From Rhodovulum euryhalinum (GTDB lineage: Bacteria; Pseudomonadota; Alphaproteobacteria; Rhodobacterales; Rhodobacteraceae): a stretch of DNA of 64,000 nucleotides. Below are positions 8,047-18,317 of this stretch, in pieces; within the stretch, counting starts at the first letter, position 1; every line of letters starts with the position of its first letter. Where the stretch lies: NCBI RefSeq assembly GCF_004342445.1, contig NZ_SLWW01000002.1, forward strand, positions 62,001 to 126,000, written 5' to 3'. Both the position numbers and the translations under genes were made by a program. A model generated the notes under the pieces. The model had not been told where the DNA came from. It ran no database searches and saw only the letters and a list, made by a program, of their open reading frames with translations.

Positions 8047-9528
8047 TCAGCAGCAGTCGCAGCCGCCGGAACCATGATGGTGATGGGGCACCTCGTCATG
8101 CCAGCCGCTGACCGCCTTGACCTCGCAGAACTCTTCCAGCCCCCAGACCCCGCCTTCACGGCCGTTGCCCGACCGTTTCACGCCGCCGAACGGGCTGCCC
8201 GCCCCGCGCGAGGCACCGTTCATCTCGACCATGCCGGACCGCAGCCGCCGCGCCAGCCGGTTGCACCGCGCGCCATCGGCGGACTGCACATAGTTGGTCA
8301 GCCCGTATTCCGTATCGTTGGCGATCGCCACCGCCTCGTCCTCGGTCTCGAAGGGGATGATCGACAGCACCGGGCCAAAGACTTCCTCGCGCGCGATGGT
8401 CATCTGGTTGGTCACGTCGGCAAAGACCGTGGGCCGCACGAAGTACCCGCGGTTGAACCCCTCGGGCCGCCCGGGGCCGCCCGCGACCAGCCGCGCGCCC
8501 TCGTCGATGCCTTTCTGGATCAACGTCTGGATCCGGTCGAACTGCGCGGCGCTGACCACCGGGCCGATATGACGCCCCTCCCTGTCGGCGGGCCCGACCT
8601 CCATCGCCTGGGCCACCGCGCGCGCGGTGTCCACCGCCGCATCGTAGACCGAACGTTCGACCAGCATCCGGGTCGGCGCGTTGCAGGATTGCCCGGTGTT
8701 CTGGAAGCAGTGCAGGACGCCGCGCTTCACCGCCTTGTCGTCGGCATCGGCAAAGATCAGATTGGCGCCCTTGCCGCCCAGTTCCAGGTGCACCCGCTTC
8801 AGCGTGTCGGCGGCATTCTTCGAGATCGCGATCCCGGCCCGGGTGGACCCGGTGAACGAGATCATGTCGATATCCGGGTGGCCCGAAAGCTGCGTGCCCA
8901 CGCCCGCGCCATCGCCGTTCACCAGGTTGAAGACGCCCGGCGGCACGCCGGCCTCGTGCAGGATCTCGGCGAAAATCAGCGCGGACAGCGGCGCGATCTC
9001 GGACGGTTTCAGCACCATCGTGCAGCCCGTGGCCAGCGCCGGGATCACCTTCAGCGTGACCTGGTTCATCGGCCAGTTCCACGGCGTGATCATGCCGATG
9101 ACACCCGCCGGGTCCATCAGGATGCGGTCGCCCGGGGCGTGCGATCCCAGCGGCCGGTCGAACTCGAACATGTCCAGCGCGTGGAGAAAGCCCTTGATGT
9201 GCCACGCACCCGCGCCAACCTGCGAGGTCCGGGCAAAGTCGATGGGCGCGCCCATCTCGCGGCTCATCGCCTGCGCCAGATCCTCGGCGCGCGCCTTGTA
9301 GGCTTGCAGGATGCGGGTCAGAAGCTCGGCCCGTTCCGCCCTGGACGTGGCGGCCCAGCCGGGCTGGGCGGCCCGGGCGGCGGCGACCGCGGCATCGGTA
9401 TCGGCCGGCCCACCCAGCGCGATCACCGCGAACGGCTCCTCGGTCGAGGGGTCGATCACCTCGCAGTCGCGGCCCGCGCGCGGCGCGACCCAGGCGCCGT
9501 CGATGTAGAAGTCCCGCCGGTCGATCAT
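8047..9528 (-). CDS. NAD(P)-dependent aldehyde dehydrogenase with His/Cys C-terminal tail
   Basis: A 493-residue aldehyde dehydrogenase that oxidises an aldehyde to the acid. Catalytic residues are all present: N151 (TPWNWP), E249 (LELGGKGAN) and C282 (NTGQSCNAP). The FTGST cofactor loop and the EEVFGPVLS block are also present. Start at 9528 has GGGGGAGAG upstream. The body ends as usual at about EVKAVSGW, but the protein then continues HDEVPHHHHGSGGCDCC, a natural tail of four His and three Cys that looks like a soft-metal-binding sequence. The substrate is unknown. Its 3' end faces the RluA-type gene; upstream lies the pnp terminator. Confidence 0.92.
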   Translation of the reverse strand: MIDRRDFYIDGAWVAPRAGRDCEVIDPSTEEPFAVIALGGPADTDAAVAAARAAQPGWAATSRAERAELLTRILQAYKARAEDLAQAMSREMGAPIDFARTSQVGAGAWHIKGFLHALDMFEFDRPLGSHAPGDRILMDPAGVIGMITPWNWPMNQVTLKVIPALATGCTMVLKPSEIAPLSALIFAEILHEAGVPPGVFNLVNGDGAGVGTQLSGHPDIDMISFTGSTRAGIAISKNAADTLKRVHLELGGKGANLIFADADDKAVKRGVLHCFQNTGQSCNAPTRMLVERSVYDAAVDTARAVAQAMEVGPADREGRHIGPVVSAAQFDRIQTLIQKGIDEGARLVAGGPGRPEGFNRGYFVRPTVFADVTNQMTIAREEVFGPVLSIIPFETEDEAVAIANDTEYGLTNYVQSADGARCNRLARRLRSGMVEMNGASRGAGSPFGGVKRSGNGREGGVWGLEEFCEVKAVSGWHDEVPHHHHGSGGCDCC

Positions 9529-9622
9529 GGCTCTCCCCCATTGCATGTCCGATCCCCCGAACCATCCCCGCGCACCGGGGCGAAGGCAAGGGCGTTTCCC
9601 CGCAGCCCGGGCAAGGCCAACG

Positions 9623-9651
9623 AAAAAAGGCCCCGGTTTCCCGGGGCCTTT
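9623..9651 (-). terminator. Rho-independent terminator of pnp
   Basis: Stem AAAGGCCCCGG (9626-9636) pairs with CCGGGGCCTTT (9641-9651) around a 4-nt loop. Read on the minus strand it is followed by a run of T (complement of the A tract 9623-9628). It lies 24 bp past the pnp stop codon. Confidence 0.9.
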
Positions 9652-9674
9652 GCATGCCTTGGAAGGGGCCGGAC

Positions 9675-11813
<2,139 letters not shown>

Positions 11814-12144
11814 ACGTCCATCCTGTAAGGGAGCACTCCCGCCCCTGCGGGTCTCCCGTTGAAATGGCGGCCGCATTGCCGCCGACCCCTTCCATCCATT
11901 TTTCCGAGCGCCGGGGTCCTGGCGCCGCGTCTCAGATGCACGCCACATAGGGAAAACTTGGCCGTTTGGAAAGGACGAAGTCGTTAATGGCAGGGTTTGG
12001 CCGGGACAGGGCGGTTGCCCCGCACATTCTGCAACGCGGGTATGCGGACAGGACTCTTGGTGTCCGGCGCGTCATTTCGCTACCTGTTCGCCATAGCTGC
12101 AGTGCAGCATTGGGTGTTTCCCACGAACCCGAGGAGAGATCTCG
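11814..12144. other. 331-bp intergenic region between divergent pnp and the 12145 gene
   Basis: The only gene-free stretch over 300 bp. It holds the divergent start regions of pnp (minus) and the 12145 gene (plus): AGGA before pnp and GAGGAGAG before the plus gene. A small palindrome GCTGCAGTGCAGC lies at about 12093-12105. No RNA gene, convincing promoter or repeat was recognised. Confidence 0.5.
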
Positions 12145-12570
12145 ATGGAAACGACAGCGTTTGGAACGATCCGGCTCGAGGATGGGCAGGCAATGCTTCC
12201 GGTGGGGCCGGGTCTGTTGCGGCCGGCGGGCCTCGACCTGCTTGCGACGGTCGGGGACCGGGCGGCGATGACGGCGGCGGCGGCCTTTCTCGACGCGCTG
12301 CCCCGGCATCTCGAAACCGTGCGCGGGCACCTGCTGGACGGGCTCGATACCGAACCGGCACGCTATGCCGGCCTGTTCCCCGAGCTTGCCTGCAAATCCG
12401 CGGTCTCGGCGGACGCGCTCTGGAACTCCTTGGCGCTGCAGTCGGTCTGGACCGACGACACGGGCACGGTGACGCTGGATTTCGCCGTCGACGGGGCCGA
12501 GCAAGGCCCCACCCTCTCGGCCGCCTTCGCGCTGGACGGGACGCTGAAGGGGCTTGCCGTCAGGCCGTAA
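12145..12570 (+). CDS. Hypothetical protein between pnp and rpsO
   Basis: 141 residues with a good ribosome site (GAGGAGAG) and a strong terminator downstream, so it looks like a real gene. I do not recognise the family. The sequence is acidic, with no signal peptide, membrane segment or cysteine motif except a single Cys in FPELACKSAV. The C-terminal half (SVWTDDTGTVTLDFAVDGAE) reads as beta strands. It lies on the opposite strand between rpsO and pnp, interrupting the usual rpsO-pnp order. No function is proposed. Confidence 0.7.
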   Translation: METTAFGTIRLEDGQAMLPVGPGLLRPAGLDLLATVGDRAAMTAAAAFLDALPRHLETVRGHLLDGLDTEPARYAGLFPELACKSAVSADALWNSLALQSVWTDDTGTVTLDFAVDGAEQGPTLSAAFALDGTLKGLAVRP

Positions 12571-12585
12571 GGGCCCGCAAAAGCG

Positions 12586-12611
12586 AAACCGCGCCCCAAG
12601 GGGCGCGGTTT
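12586..12611. terminator. Bidirectional terminator between the 12145 gene and rpsO
   Basis: A perfect 12-bp inverted repeat, AAACCGCGCCCC (12586-12597) and GGGGCGCGGTTT (12600-12611), lies between the convergent 12145 gene and rpsO. The A/T ends provide a short U tract in both directions. Confidence 0.85.
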
Positions 12612-12636
12612 GCAATCCATCTGCGGTCGGGCGCGT

Positions 12637-12906
12637 TCAGCGGCGGATGCCGAGACGCTTGATGAGGTCCTGATAACGGGCCTCTTCCTTGCCCTTGAGA
12701 TAGTCCAGCAGCTTGCGGCGCTGGGCGACCATCATCAAAAGGCCACGACGCGAGTGGTTGTCCTTCTTGTGGGTCTTGAAATGCTCGGTCAGCGTCGAGA
12801 TGCGGCTGGTCAGGATGGCGACCTGGACCTCGGGCGAACCGGTGTCGCCGTCCTTGGTGCCGTATTCCTTGATGAGCCGGGTCTTTTCTTCGGCCGTGAT
12901 CGACAT
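12637..12906 (-). CDS. rpsO: 30S ribosomal protein S15
   Basis: 89 residues, the usual length. [29 protein letters not shown] and [16 protein letters not shown] are diagnostic S15 blocks. S15 binds the 16S rRNA central domain early in 30S assembly. Start 12906 has AAGGAG in front; the frame is open further upstream by chance. The leader contains inverted repeats that could cover the ribosome site and start codon (12901-12950), recalling S15 autoregulation in other bacteria. The terminator is shared with the opposing 12145 gene. Confidence 0.98.
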   Translation of the reverse strand: MSITAEEKTRLIKEYGTKDGDTGSPEVQVAILTSRISTLTEHFKTHKKDNHSRRGLLMMVAQRRKLLDYLKGKEEARYQDLIKRLGIRR

Positions 12907-12950
12907 CGGGATCTCCTTTCGAAGGGTTGATGGCACAAGCCGGGATGTCG
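12901..12950 (-). promoter_or_regulatory. Putative translational operator in the rpsO leader
   Basis: In the rpsO mRNA, CGACAUC (12950-12944) can pair perfectly with GAUGUCG (12907-12901), which contains the AUG start. Between them CCUU (12925-12922) can pair with the AAGG of the Shine-Dalgarno AAGGAG (12918-12913). The folded leader would hide both ribosome site and start codon. S15 represses its own translation through leader structures in E. coli and other bacteria; that this leader does so is inference. Confidence 0.4.
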
Positions 12951-13042
12951 TCCAGCAGGGCCCGTGGAGCATGCCCCGTCCCGGGTCCGGAACGGATGGG
13001 CGCGTATAGGGGATTCGCCGCCGCGTTGTAAAGGGCGGGGCG

Positions 13043-13369
13043 TCAGGGGGTCGCGTTTTCCTTGATCTCCCGGGCGATCTCGGCCGCCCAGTCGCCGATC
13101 ACCGGGATGAAGTCGATCTGGCTCAGGGAAAAGGCGATCACCGAGACCAGCGCCGTCGCGCCCACGACCGTGCCGAAGCCCATCGCGACCCCGCGCAGGA
13201 ACTGCACCGCCACCAGCCGCCGGACCGAACCGTTGATCACGAAGAAGCGTTGGCCGTTCAGCGCCTCGACCTCGCGCCTGAGCGCCGCGATCTCGGCGGC
13301 AAGGTCACTGTCGGGGCGGTCGGCCCGGGCCTGGTCGGGCGTCGCGGAGGGCGGCTGGTGCTGGGACAT
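13043..13369 (-). CDS. DUF5665-type small membrane protein
   Basis: 108 residues. A hydrophilic, helical N-terminus ([16 protein letters not shown]) is followed by [19 protein letters not shown] and a hydrophobic hairpin at about residues 58-85 ending [13 protein letters not shown]. This layout and the [17 protein letters not shown] block match the DUF5665 family. Function is unknown; it is probably an inner-membrane protein with an N-terminal cytoplasmic coiled-coil. It stands alone between rpsO and an acidic hypothetical protein on the same strand. Confidence 0.7.
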   Translation of the reverse strand: MSQHQPPSATPDQARADRPDSDLAAEIAALRREVEALNGQRFFVINGSVRRLVAVQFLRGVAMGFGTVVGATALVSVIAFSLSQIDFIPVIGDWAAEIAREIKENATP

Positions 13370-13415
13370 GGCGCCAGCCTAGCCAAGACCGCGGCGCGGG
13401 CCAAGCCCGGGCGGC

Positions 13416-13988
13416 TCAGGCCCCGGCGGCGAGCGCGGCGGGGAACTGCGCTTCGGGCACCAGTTCGACCATCGAGGGATCGAGCCCCGCGCCGCCGCTG
13501 ACGATGGCGAGCGGCATCCCGTCGAGCAGCAGCATCGCGTCGTCCTCGCCGGTCTCGGACGGGCCGACTGAAAGAACCGGGGCGGGATGGGCCGCGGCAT
13601 CATAGACCACGAACAGCGCATCCTCGGCCTCGTCGTATTCGTCGATCAGCGTCGGCGCGCCATCGGTCAGCGCAAGCCAGTCGTCCAGGCTCGACCAGGC
13701 CGGCGCGGCGGGCTCGTCCAGCGCGCCCTCGGCCATCGCGTCGAAGTCGGCCTCGTCCTCGAGGTAGCGGGCAAGCGCGGCATCGGGGTCGGCGGCGTCA
13801 TCCGCGGGAACGGCATCAAGCAGGAGATCGGCATAGGCGAACCCGAAGACCGGGGTTCTTTCCTGGGGCGCGTCGGAATCGTCGTCTGCCTGATCGTCGT
13901 CGTCGCCCTTGGTGAGATCCAGCGCCTCGCTGAAATCCATGGTCGAACCGACCATCATCAGGCCCAGAAGACTTGCCAAAGTAATCAT
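13416..13988 (-). CDS. Acidic hypothetical protein with N-terminal hydrophobic segment
   Basis: 190 residues from ATG 13988 (an adjacent GTG at 13991 is possible; GAAGGA precedes both). The first 12 residues are hydrophobic and could be part of an export signal. The rest is extremely acidic, with GDDDDQADDDSD early on and repeated DEAE/DDA runs and almost no basic residues. No family is recognised. It may bind calcium or another cation, but that is only inferred from composition. A perfect GTTAACCGGTTAAC palindrome lies 98 bp upstream of the start. Confidence 0.6.
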   Translation of the reverse strand: MITLASLLGLMMVGSTMDFSEALDLTKGDDDDQADDDSDAPQERTPVFGFAYADLLLDAVPADDAADPDAALARYLEDEADFDAMAEGALDEPAAPAWSSLDDWLALTDGAPTLIDEYDEAEDALFVVYDAAAHPAPVLSVGPSETGEDDAMLLLDGMPLAIVSGGAGLDPSMVELVPEAQFPAALAAGA

Positions 13989-14085
13989 CACGCGATCCTT
14001 CGCAATTTCTCACTCGCCGCCCGACGGACAGTGTCACCCGCGTTCCAGAATACTCCCGGCATAGTGGCGGGAATATGGCGGCTCG

Positions 14086-14099
14086 GTTAACCGGTTAAC
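14086..14099. promoter_or_regulatory. Perfect 14-bp palindrome, possible operator
   Basis: GTTAACCGGTTAAC is a perfect inverted repeat in the 253-bp region upstream of the acidic protein gene (minus) and downstream of the dehalogenase-like gene. The two TTAA cores are 4 bp apart, so it does not match the CtrA spacing of 7 bp. A dimeric regulator operator is possible. Confidence 0.35.
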
Positions 14100-14241
14100 G
14101 GATATCGGTCTTTTTCCGGCCATCCGCCCCTGCGAAGGCGGGTTCCGGCACCATGCAAGCGGCAAACGTCTGGCGCGACGGGATTTTCTCCGCGCAACTT
14201 TCGCGTGTCATGGTTAATGCGCCGGCGGGTGCGATCCGGCC

Positions 14242-15141
14242 TCAGCGATCCCCTGCAAAGAACGGCAGAAAGATATCGAGGACCGCGCGCGGGTTCTCTT
14301 CCATCGCGAAATGCCCCGATCGGCAGGACGCGTCCCGCACATCCGCCGCCCAGCCGCGCCAAAGCGCGCCGGGCCGTCCGGTCTGGGCCGGAAACCCGGT
14401 TTCCGCCCAAAGGAACATCAAGGGCGCCGCGATCCTCGCCCCGGCGGCGCGGTCTTCCTCGTCGATCCGGCGGTCGGTGGTGGCGCCCGCGCGGTAATCG
14501 GCACACATCGCCGCGATCCGCGCCGGATCGGCGGCCTGCCGTCGGTAGGCGTCGAGCGCCGCGGGCGGGAACACGTCCAGCGTTTTCCCCAGCGTCCAGC
14601 TTGCCAGCGTGTGGTCCACATAGCCCACCGGATCGGCACCGATCAGCCGCTCGGGCCAAGGCGCGGGCTGGGCGAGGAAGGTCCAGTGGTAGGCCCGCAG
14701 CGCAAGCTCCGCCGTCCAGGCGGCCCAGAAATCGGCGGTCGGAACGATCTCGACGATCCCCAGCCGGTCGATCCGGCCCGGATGGTCCAGCGCCAGCCGA
14801 TAGGCCACCCGCGCCCCTCGGTCATGGCCCAGCACATGCGCGCGCCCCAGCCCCAGCGCGTCCATCAGCCCGGTGATGTCGCGCGCCATCTCGCGCTTGG
14901 AATAGACGGTGTGGGCCGCGTCGTCGGGCGGCGCATCGCTGTCGCCATAACCGCGCAGGTCGGGAATTATGACGTGGAACCGCTCGGCCAGCGCCGGGGC
15001 CACGTTCAGCCAGCACATATGGTTCTGCGGATACCCGTGCAGCAGGATCAGCGGCGCGCCCCGGCCCGCCCGGTGCACCGACAGCGCGATGCCGTTGGTG
15101 GCGATCCTGTCGCGGGCAAAGCCCGGCAGATCTGACGTCAT
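14242..15141 (-). CDS. Alpha/beta hydrolase, fluoroacetate/haloacetate dehalogenase-like
   Basis: 299 residues. Residues line up at constant spacing with fluoroacetate dehalogenase RPA1163: nucleophile D107 (GHDRG), carboxylate-binding R108 and R111, halide-pocket H152, W153 and Y216, and catalytic H277 correspond to D110, R111, R114, H155, W156, Y219 and H280. HGYPQ and DLRGYGDSD are also typical. The one difference is the triad acid: D134 of RPA1163 is E131 here (GIVEIVPT). The family hydrolyses haloacetates to glycolate; close relatives include epoxide hydrolases, so the substrate is not certain. A GGGAGGGG ribosome site precedes the ATG. It is divergent from the chemoreceptor gene. Confidence 0.82.
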   Translation of the reverse strand: MTSDLPGFARDRIATNGIALSVHRAGRGAPLILLHGYPQNHMCWLNVAPALAERFHVIIPDLRGYGDSDAPPDDAAHTVYSKREMARDITGLMDALGLGRAHVLGHDRGARVAYRLALDHPGRIDRLGIVEIVPTADFWAAWTAELALRAYHWTFLAQPAPWPERLIGADPVGYVDHTLASWTLGKTLDVFPPAALDAYRRQAADPARIAAMCADYRAGATTDRRIDEEDRAAGARIAAPLMFLWAETGFPAQTGRPGALWRGWAADVRDASCRSGHFAMEENPRAVLDIFLPFFAGDR

Positions 15142-15350
15142 GGCGGCCCCTCCCGGCGCAAGCCTAGGGCGGCGCCCGGGTCACGTCCAGAGCCCAGTCC
15201 CGGCGGCCGCGCATGGCCGAAAGGCAGGGGCCTTTCGGCTGGCACGCGCCGCAACCGGGCGATCTCGGCGGCACGTTGCCCGACGGAAACGCAAACTTAA
15301 CGCGTTGCGCCGAAGCTCTGCCGGAAAATCCGTTGCTTGCGAGTGATCAA

Positions 15351-17429
15351 ATGAAGCTTCGCACGAAGATCGTTCTGGCGATCACGTTATCCGTGGTCAT
15401 GTCGGCCTTGCTGGTTCTCGTCCCCATGCTGATCGGCATGCAGGGGCTGATCGAAAAGGGCACCGAGCGGGAACTTGAACATCTCGACAAGCGATTCCAC
15501 GCGGCACTGGAATCCAGGCTGCAGGGGGCGTTGACGACGGCTTCGCTGATCGCCGAGATGCCCGCCGTCCAGCAGGCGATGGCCAGCGGAGACCGCGCGA
15601 CACTGCACGAGTTGTTCGTGCCCGGCTTTGCCCGGATGCGCAGCGAGTACGGCATCCGGCAGTTCCAGTTCCACGAACCGCCCGCGACCTCGTTCTTCCG
15701 GGTGCACAAGCCCGACCAGTTCGGCGATGATCTGTCGGGGTTCCGCCAGACGGTGATCGAGGCCAACGCGCGCAAGGCGCCGATTGCCGGGCTTGAACGC
15801 GGGCGGGGCGGGCTGGGGATCCGCGGGATCAGCCCGGTGGCCCATCAGGGGCGTCATCTGGGAACGGTCGAGATCGGGCTCGACCTCGACGCGGCCTTCA
15901 TTCGGGATCTGGTCGCCGAGTCCGACGCGCTGATCGAGTTCTACGTGCTGCCCGACAAGAGCATAGACAACTTCTCGTCAGAGGATTCCGCGGTCACACG
16001 CAGCGCCGCAAGCTTCGAGGGCGACCCCGCGCTCGAGTCGCAAGCGATCCTCGCGGCTGGCGATACCGGGATCGGCATGGTCTCGCGCGAGGTCGGGGGA
16101 ACCAGTTACGCGAGCGCGGCGTTCCCGGTGACGGATTTCGCGGGGACAACCGTGGCCCTGCTGCATGTTATGGTGCCGCGTTCGGCCTACCTTGCGATCG
16201 CGGGGCAGATGCGGCTGATCGCGTTCGGCGCCGCGGCGGCCGCCCTGATCGCTGGCCTCACCGCCGCGGTCATCTTCGGCACGCGCCTTGCCGGAACGCT
16301 GACCGATCTGGTCGAAAAGATGGGACGTCTGGCCGATGGCGAACTCGACGTGCGGTTTTCGCGCAGAACGCGGCAGGGCGGCGAGGTCGGCAAGCTGCAG
16401 GACGGGCTCGTCACCTTCCGCGACAAGGTCATTGCCGAATTCAAACGGCGCGAAGAGGATGCAAACCAGAATGCGGCGCATCAGAAGGCGGTGGTCGAGG
16501 TTCTGGGTGACGGCCTTCGACAGATGGCCCAAGGCGACCTGACCGGCAGGATCGACCAGAACCTCGGCGCGCACTACAACGGACTGCGCGACGACTACAA
16601 CGAAACGGTCCGCAGTCTTGGCGAGGTGCTGTGCGCCATTTCCGACGCCGCCACCAGGATCGACGAACGGGCCCGGTCCATCAACGTCGCCGCCCATGAC
16701 CTGTCACAGCGCACCGAGAATTCGGCCGCCACGCTGGAGGAAACCGCGGCCGCGCTGCACGACCTGACATCATCGGTTCACGCCACCGCCACCGGCGCGC
16801 GCGACGCCGACGAAATCGGCAGCGAGACCATCGGCAAGGCGCGGACTGGCGCCCACATCGTCGCCGACACCGTCGTCGCGATGACCGAGATCAACAGCTC
16901 GGCCGACGAGATCTCGCGGATCATCCATGTCATCGACGACATCTCGTTCCAGACCAACCTGCTTGCCCTGAATGCGGGCGTCGAGGCCGCGCGCGCGGGC
17001 GAGGCCGGCCGCGGCTTCGCGGTCGTCGCGTCGGAAGTGCGGGCCCTGGCGCAGCGCACCACCGACGCCGCGCAAGAGATCGGGCTGCTGATCGCGTCAT
17101 CGGGCGACAAGGTCAAACAGGGCGTGGGGCTGGTCGACCAGACCGGGCAGGCCCTGAACGAGATCGTGCGCGCGGTCGAAGCGGTGACCGCCAAGGTCAG
17201 CCAGATCGCCACGCTGGCCGGCGAGCAGGCGGTGGGCGTGGGCGAGATCAATATCGCCGTCGGCCAGCTTGACCAGGTGACCCAGCAGAACGCCGCGATG
17301 TTCGAGGAAACGACCGCGGCCAGCGACACGCTGCAACTCGAGGGCCAAACGCTGCGCGAACTGGTGTCCCGCTTCCGCTACCGGTCCGACACCGCCGGTG
17401 ACTTCGCCGTGCGGCCCATGGTGGCCTGA
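15351..17429 (+). CDS. Methyl-accepting chemotaxis protein with periplasmic Cache-like sensor
   Basis: 692 residues. Transmembrane helix 1 is at about 7-27 and helix 2 at about 287-307. The periplasmic part between them contains FQFHEPPATSFFRVHKPDQ and HLGTVEIGLDLD, typical of Cache-type sensors of chemoreceptors. A HAMP region (about 308-360) follows, then a methyl-accepting domain whose tip reads ISFQTNLLALNAGVEAARAG, which contacts CheA and CheW. There is no C-terminal CheR-tethering pentapeptide. The ligand is unknown. The start at 15351 gives a normal TM1; the upstream extension is antisense-like coding. No chemotaxis operon is adjacent, so it must work with che genes elsewhere. Confidence 0.93.
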   Translation: MKLRTKIVLAITLSVVMSALLVLVPMLIGMQGLIEKGTERELEHLDKRFHAALESRLQGALTTASLIAEMPAVQQAMASGDRATLHELFVPGFARMRSEYGIRQFQFHEPPATSFFRVHKPDQFGDDLSGFRQTVIEANARKAPIAGLERGRGGLGIRGISPVAHQGRHLGTVEIGLDLDAAFIRDLVAESDALIEFYVLPDKSIDNFSSEDSAVTRSAASFEGDPALESQAILAAGDTGIGMVSREVGGTSYASAAFPVTDFAGTTVALLHVMVPRSAYLAIAGQMRLIAFGAAAAALIAGLTAAVIFGTRLAGTLTDLVEKMGRLADGELDVRFSRRTRQGGEVGKLQDGLVTFRDKVIAEFKRREEDANQNAAHQKAVVEVLGDGLRQMAQGDLTGRIDQNLGAHYNGLRDDYNETVRSLGEVLCAISDAATRIDERARSINVAAHDLSQRTENSAATLEETAAALHDLTSSVHATATGARDADEIGSETIGKARTGAHIVADTVVAMTEINSSADEISRIIHVIDDISFQTNLLALNAGVEAARAGEAGRGFAVVASEVRALAQRTTDAAQEIGLLIASSGDKVKQGVGLVDQTGQALNEIVRAVEAVTAKVSQIATLAGEQAVGVGEINIAVGQLDQVTQQNAAMFEETTAASDTLQLEGQTLRELVSRFRYRSDTAGDFAVRPMVA

Positions 17430-17499
17430 CACTAGACCCGCCACGGCGCCCGGATCGCGACAGCACACCCCCGCGCCGCGGCAAGGGGCGCCGCCGCCT

Positions 17500-18261
17500 C
17501 TACTCGCCGGCGGCGGAAAGCGCCGCGGCCTCGTCCAATGGGGCCAGCGGTGCACCGGCGCCGATCGCCGCGAGATAGGAATCGAGCGTCTCAAGGGATG
17601 AGGCCGGCGCATAGCCCGTGTCGACCGCGCCCGCCACCACGGCAAAGCGGGTCTGCCAGCCCGCAGCCTCGCGGCAGGCGACCGAGACCACCGTGGCGCG
17701 TTCGGCGGCATCCAGCTCGAACTCGCGGCAAAGTTCGCCATCGGCGTTGCGGAAGGACGCGATGATCGCGACCTCGCCATCCGCGACCGCCGCCCGCGCG
17801 CCCGAGGGCAAGCCCGACAGCGCCTCGGCCAGTCCCCTTGTCCCGAGCGTGGCGATCCGCAGCCCCCCCGGCACCCCATCCCCCAGCGACAGCCCGACCA
17901 GCACACCGCCCGCAAGCCCGAGAGCCAGCGCAAGGCCTGCCGCGATCGCCATTGGCCGAAACGGTCGGGGCGGGACGGACGGGCGGCGCAACGGCACGAC
18001 AGTCGCATCGGTCTCTGCCCCTGCCCGCCCGGCCTCGATCGTCGCGCGCACCCGCGCCATCAGCGCGTCGGGCACCGGCGCCTCGGGCCGCGCCGCCGCG
18101 GCGCGTGCCAAGACGTCGCGCGTGCCGGAAAACAGCGCAAGCCGCCGGGCCAGGGCCGGATCGGCCGCCACCGCCGCGCCGACCCGCGCCGCCTCGGCCG
18201 GGTCAAGCGCGCCGTCGGCATAGGCCATCAGGGTCTCGTCGCTGAAATCGTTCGTTGTCAT
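17500..18261 (-). CDS. Membrane-bound anti-sigma factor (ECF partner)
   Basis: 253 residues. The N-terminal cytoplasmic part (FSDETLMAYADGALDPAEAA) resembles the sigma-binding region of RskA/ChrR-type anti-sigma factors; the HxxxCxxC zinc motif is absent. One transmembrane helix lies at about 104-126, followed by a roughly 125-residue periplasmic domain (FRNADGELCREFELD). It lies 44 bp downstream of the sigma gene. Start 18261 has AGGAG upstream. An ECF-type promoter element (18288-18317) lies just before it, so it should be transcribed by the sigma factor it inhibits, a negative feedback loop. Release probably needs a periplasmic signal. Confidence 0.85.
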   Translation of the reverse strand: MTTNDFSDETLMAYADGALDPAEAARVGAAVAADPALARRLALFSGTRDVLARAAAARPEAPVPDALMARVRATIEAGRAGAETDATVVPLRRPSVPPRPFRPMAIAAGLALALGLAGGVLVGLSLGDGVPGGLRIATLGTRGLAEALSGLPSGARAAVADGEVAIIASFRNADGELCREFELDAAERATVVSVACREAAGWQTRFAVVAGAVDTGYAPASSLETLDSYLAAIGAGAPLAPLDEAAALSAAGE

Positions 18262-18287
18262 CCGTGCCACTCCTGCCCCCGTCGACA

Positions 18288-18317
18288 GGGACTACGTGCG
18301 ATCCGTCATTCTATTCC
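18288..18317 (-). promoter_or_regulatory. ECF-type promoter of the anti-sigma gene (copy A)
   Basis: On the minus strand: GGAATA, 16 bp, GTAGTCCC. The same 6+8 bases with the same 16-bp spacer recur at 18829-18858 and 21500-21529. The -10-like part ends 27 bp before the anti-sigma start codon. The -35-like part overlaps the last codons of the sigma gene. Confidence 0.8.

Noticed and set aside
8047-8090. His4-linker tail as vector or tag contamination
   Set aside because: The tail is in frame, continuous with genomic DNA on both sides, has only four His and ends CDCC, unlike cloning tags.
14086-14099. Palindrome as a CtrA site
   Set aside because: TTAA cores are 4 bp apart, not 7; kept only as a generic operator candidate.
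15290-15312. TTAAC before the chemoreceptor as a CtrA box
   Set aside because: Only one TTAA half-site; no second half at 7 bp.
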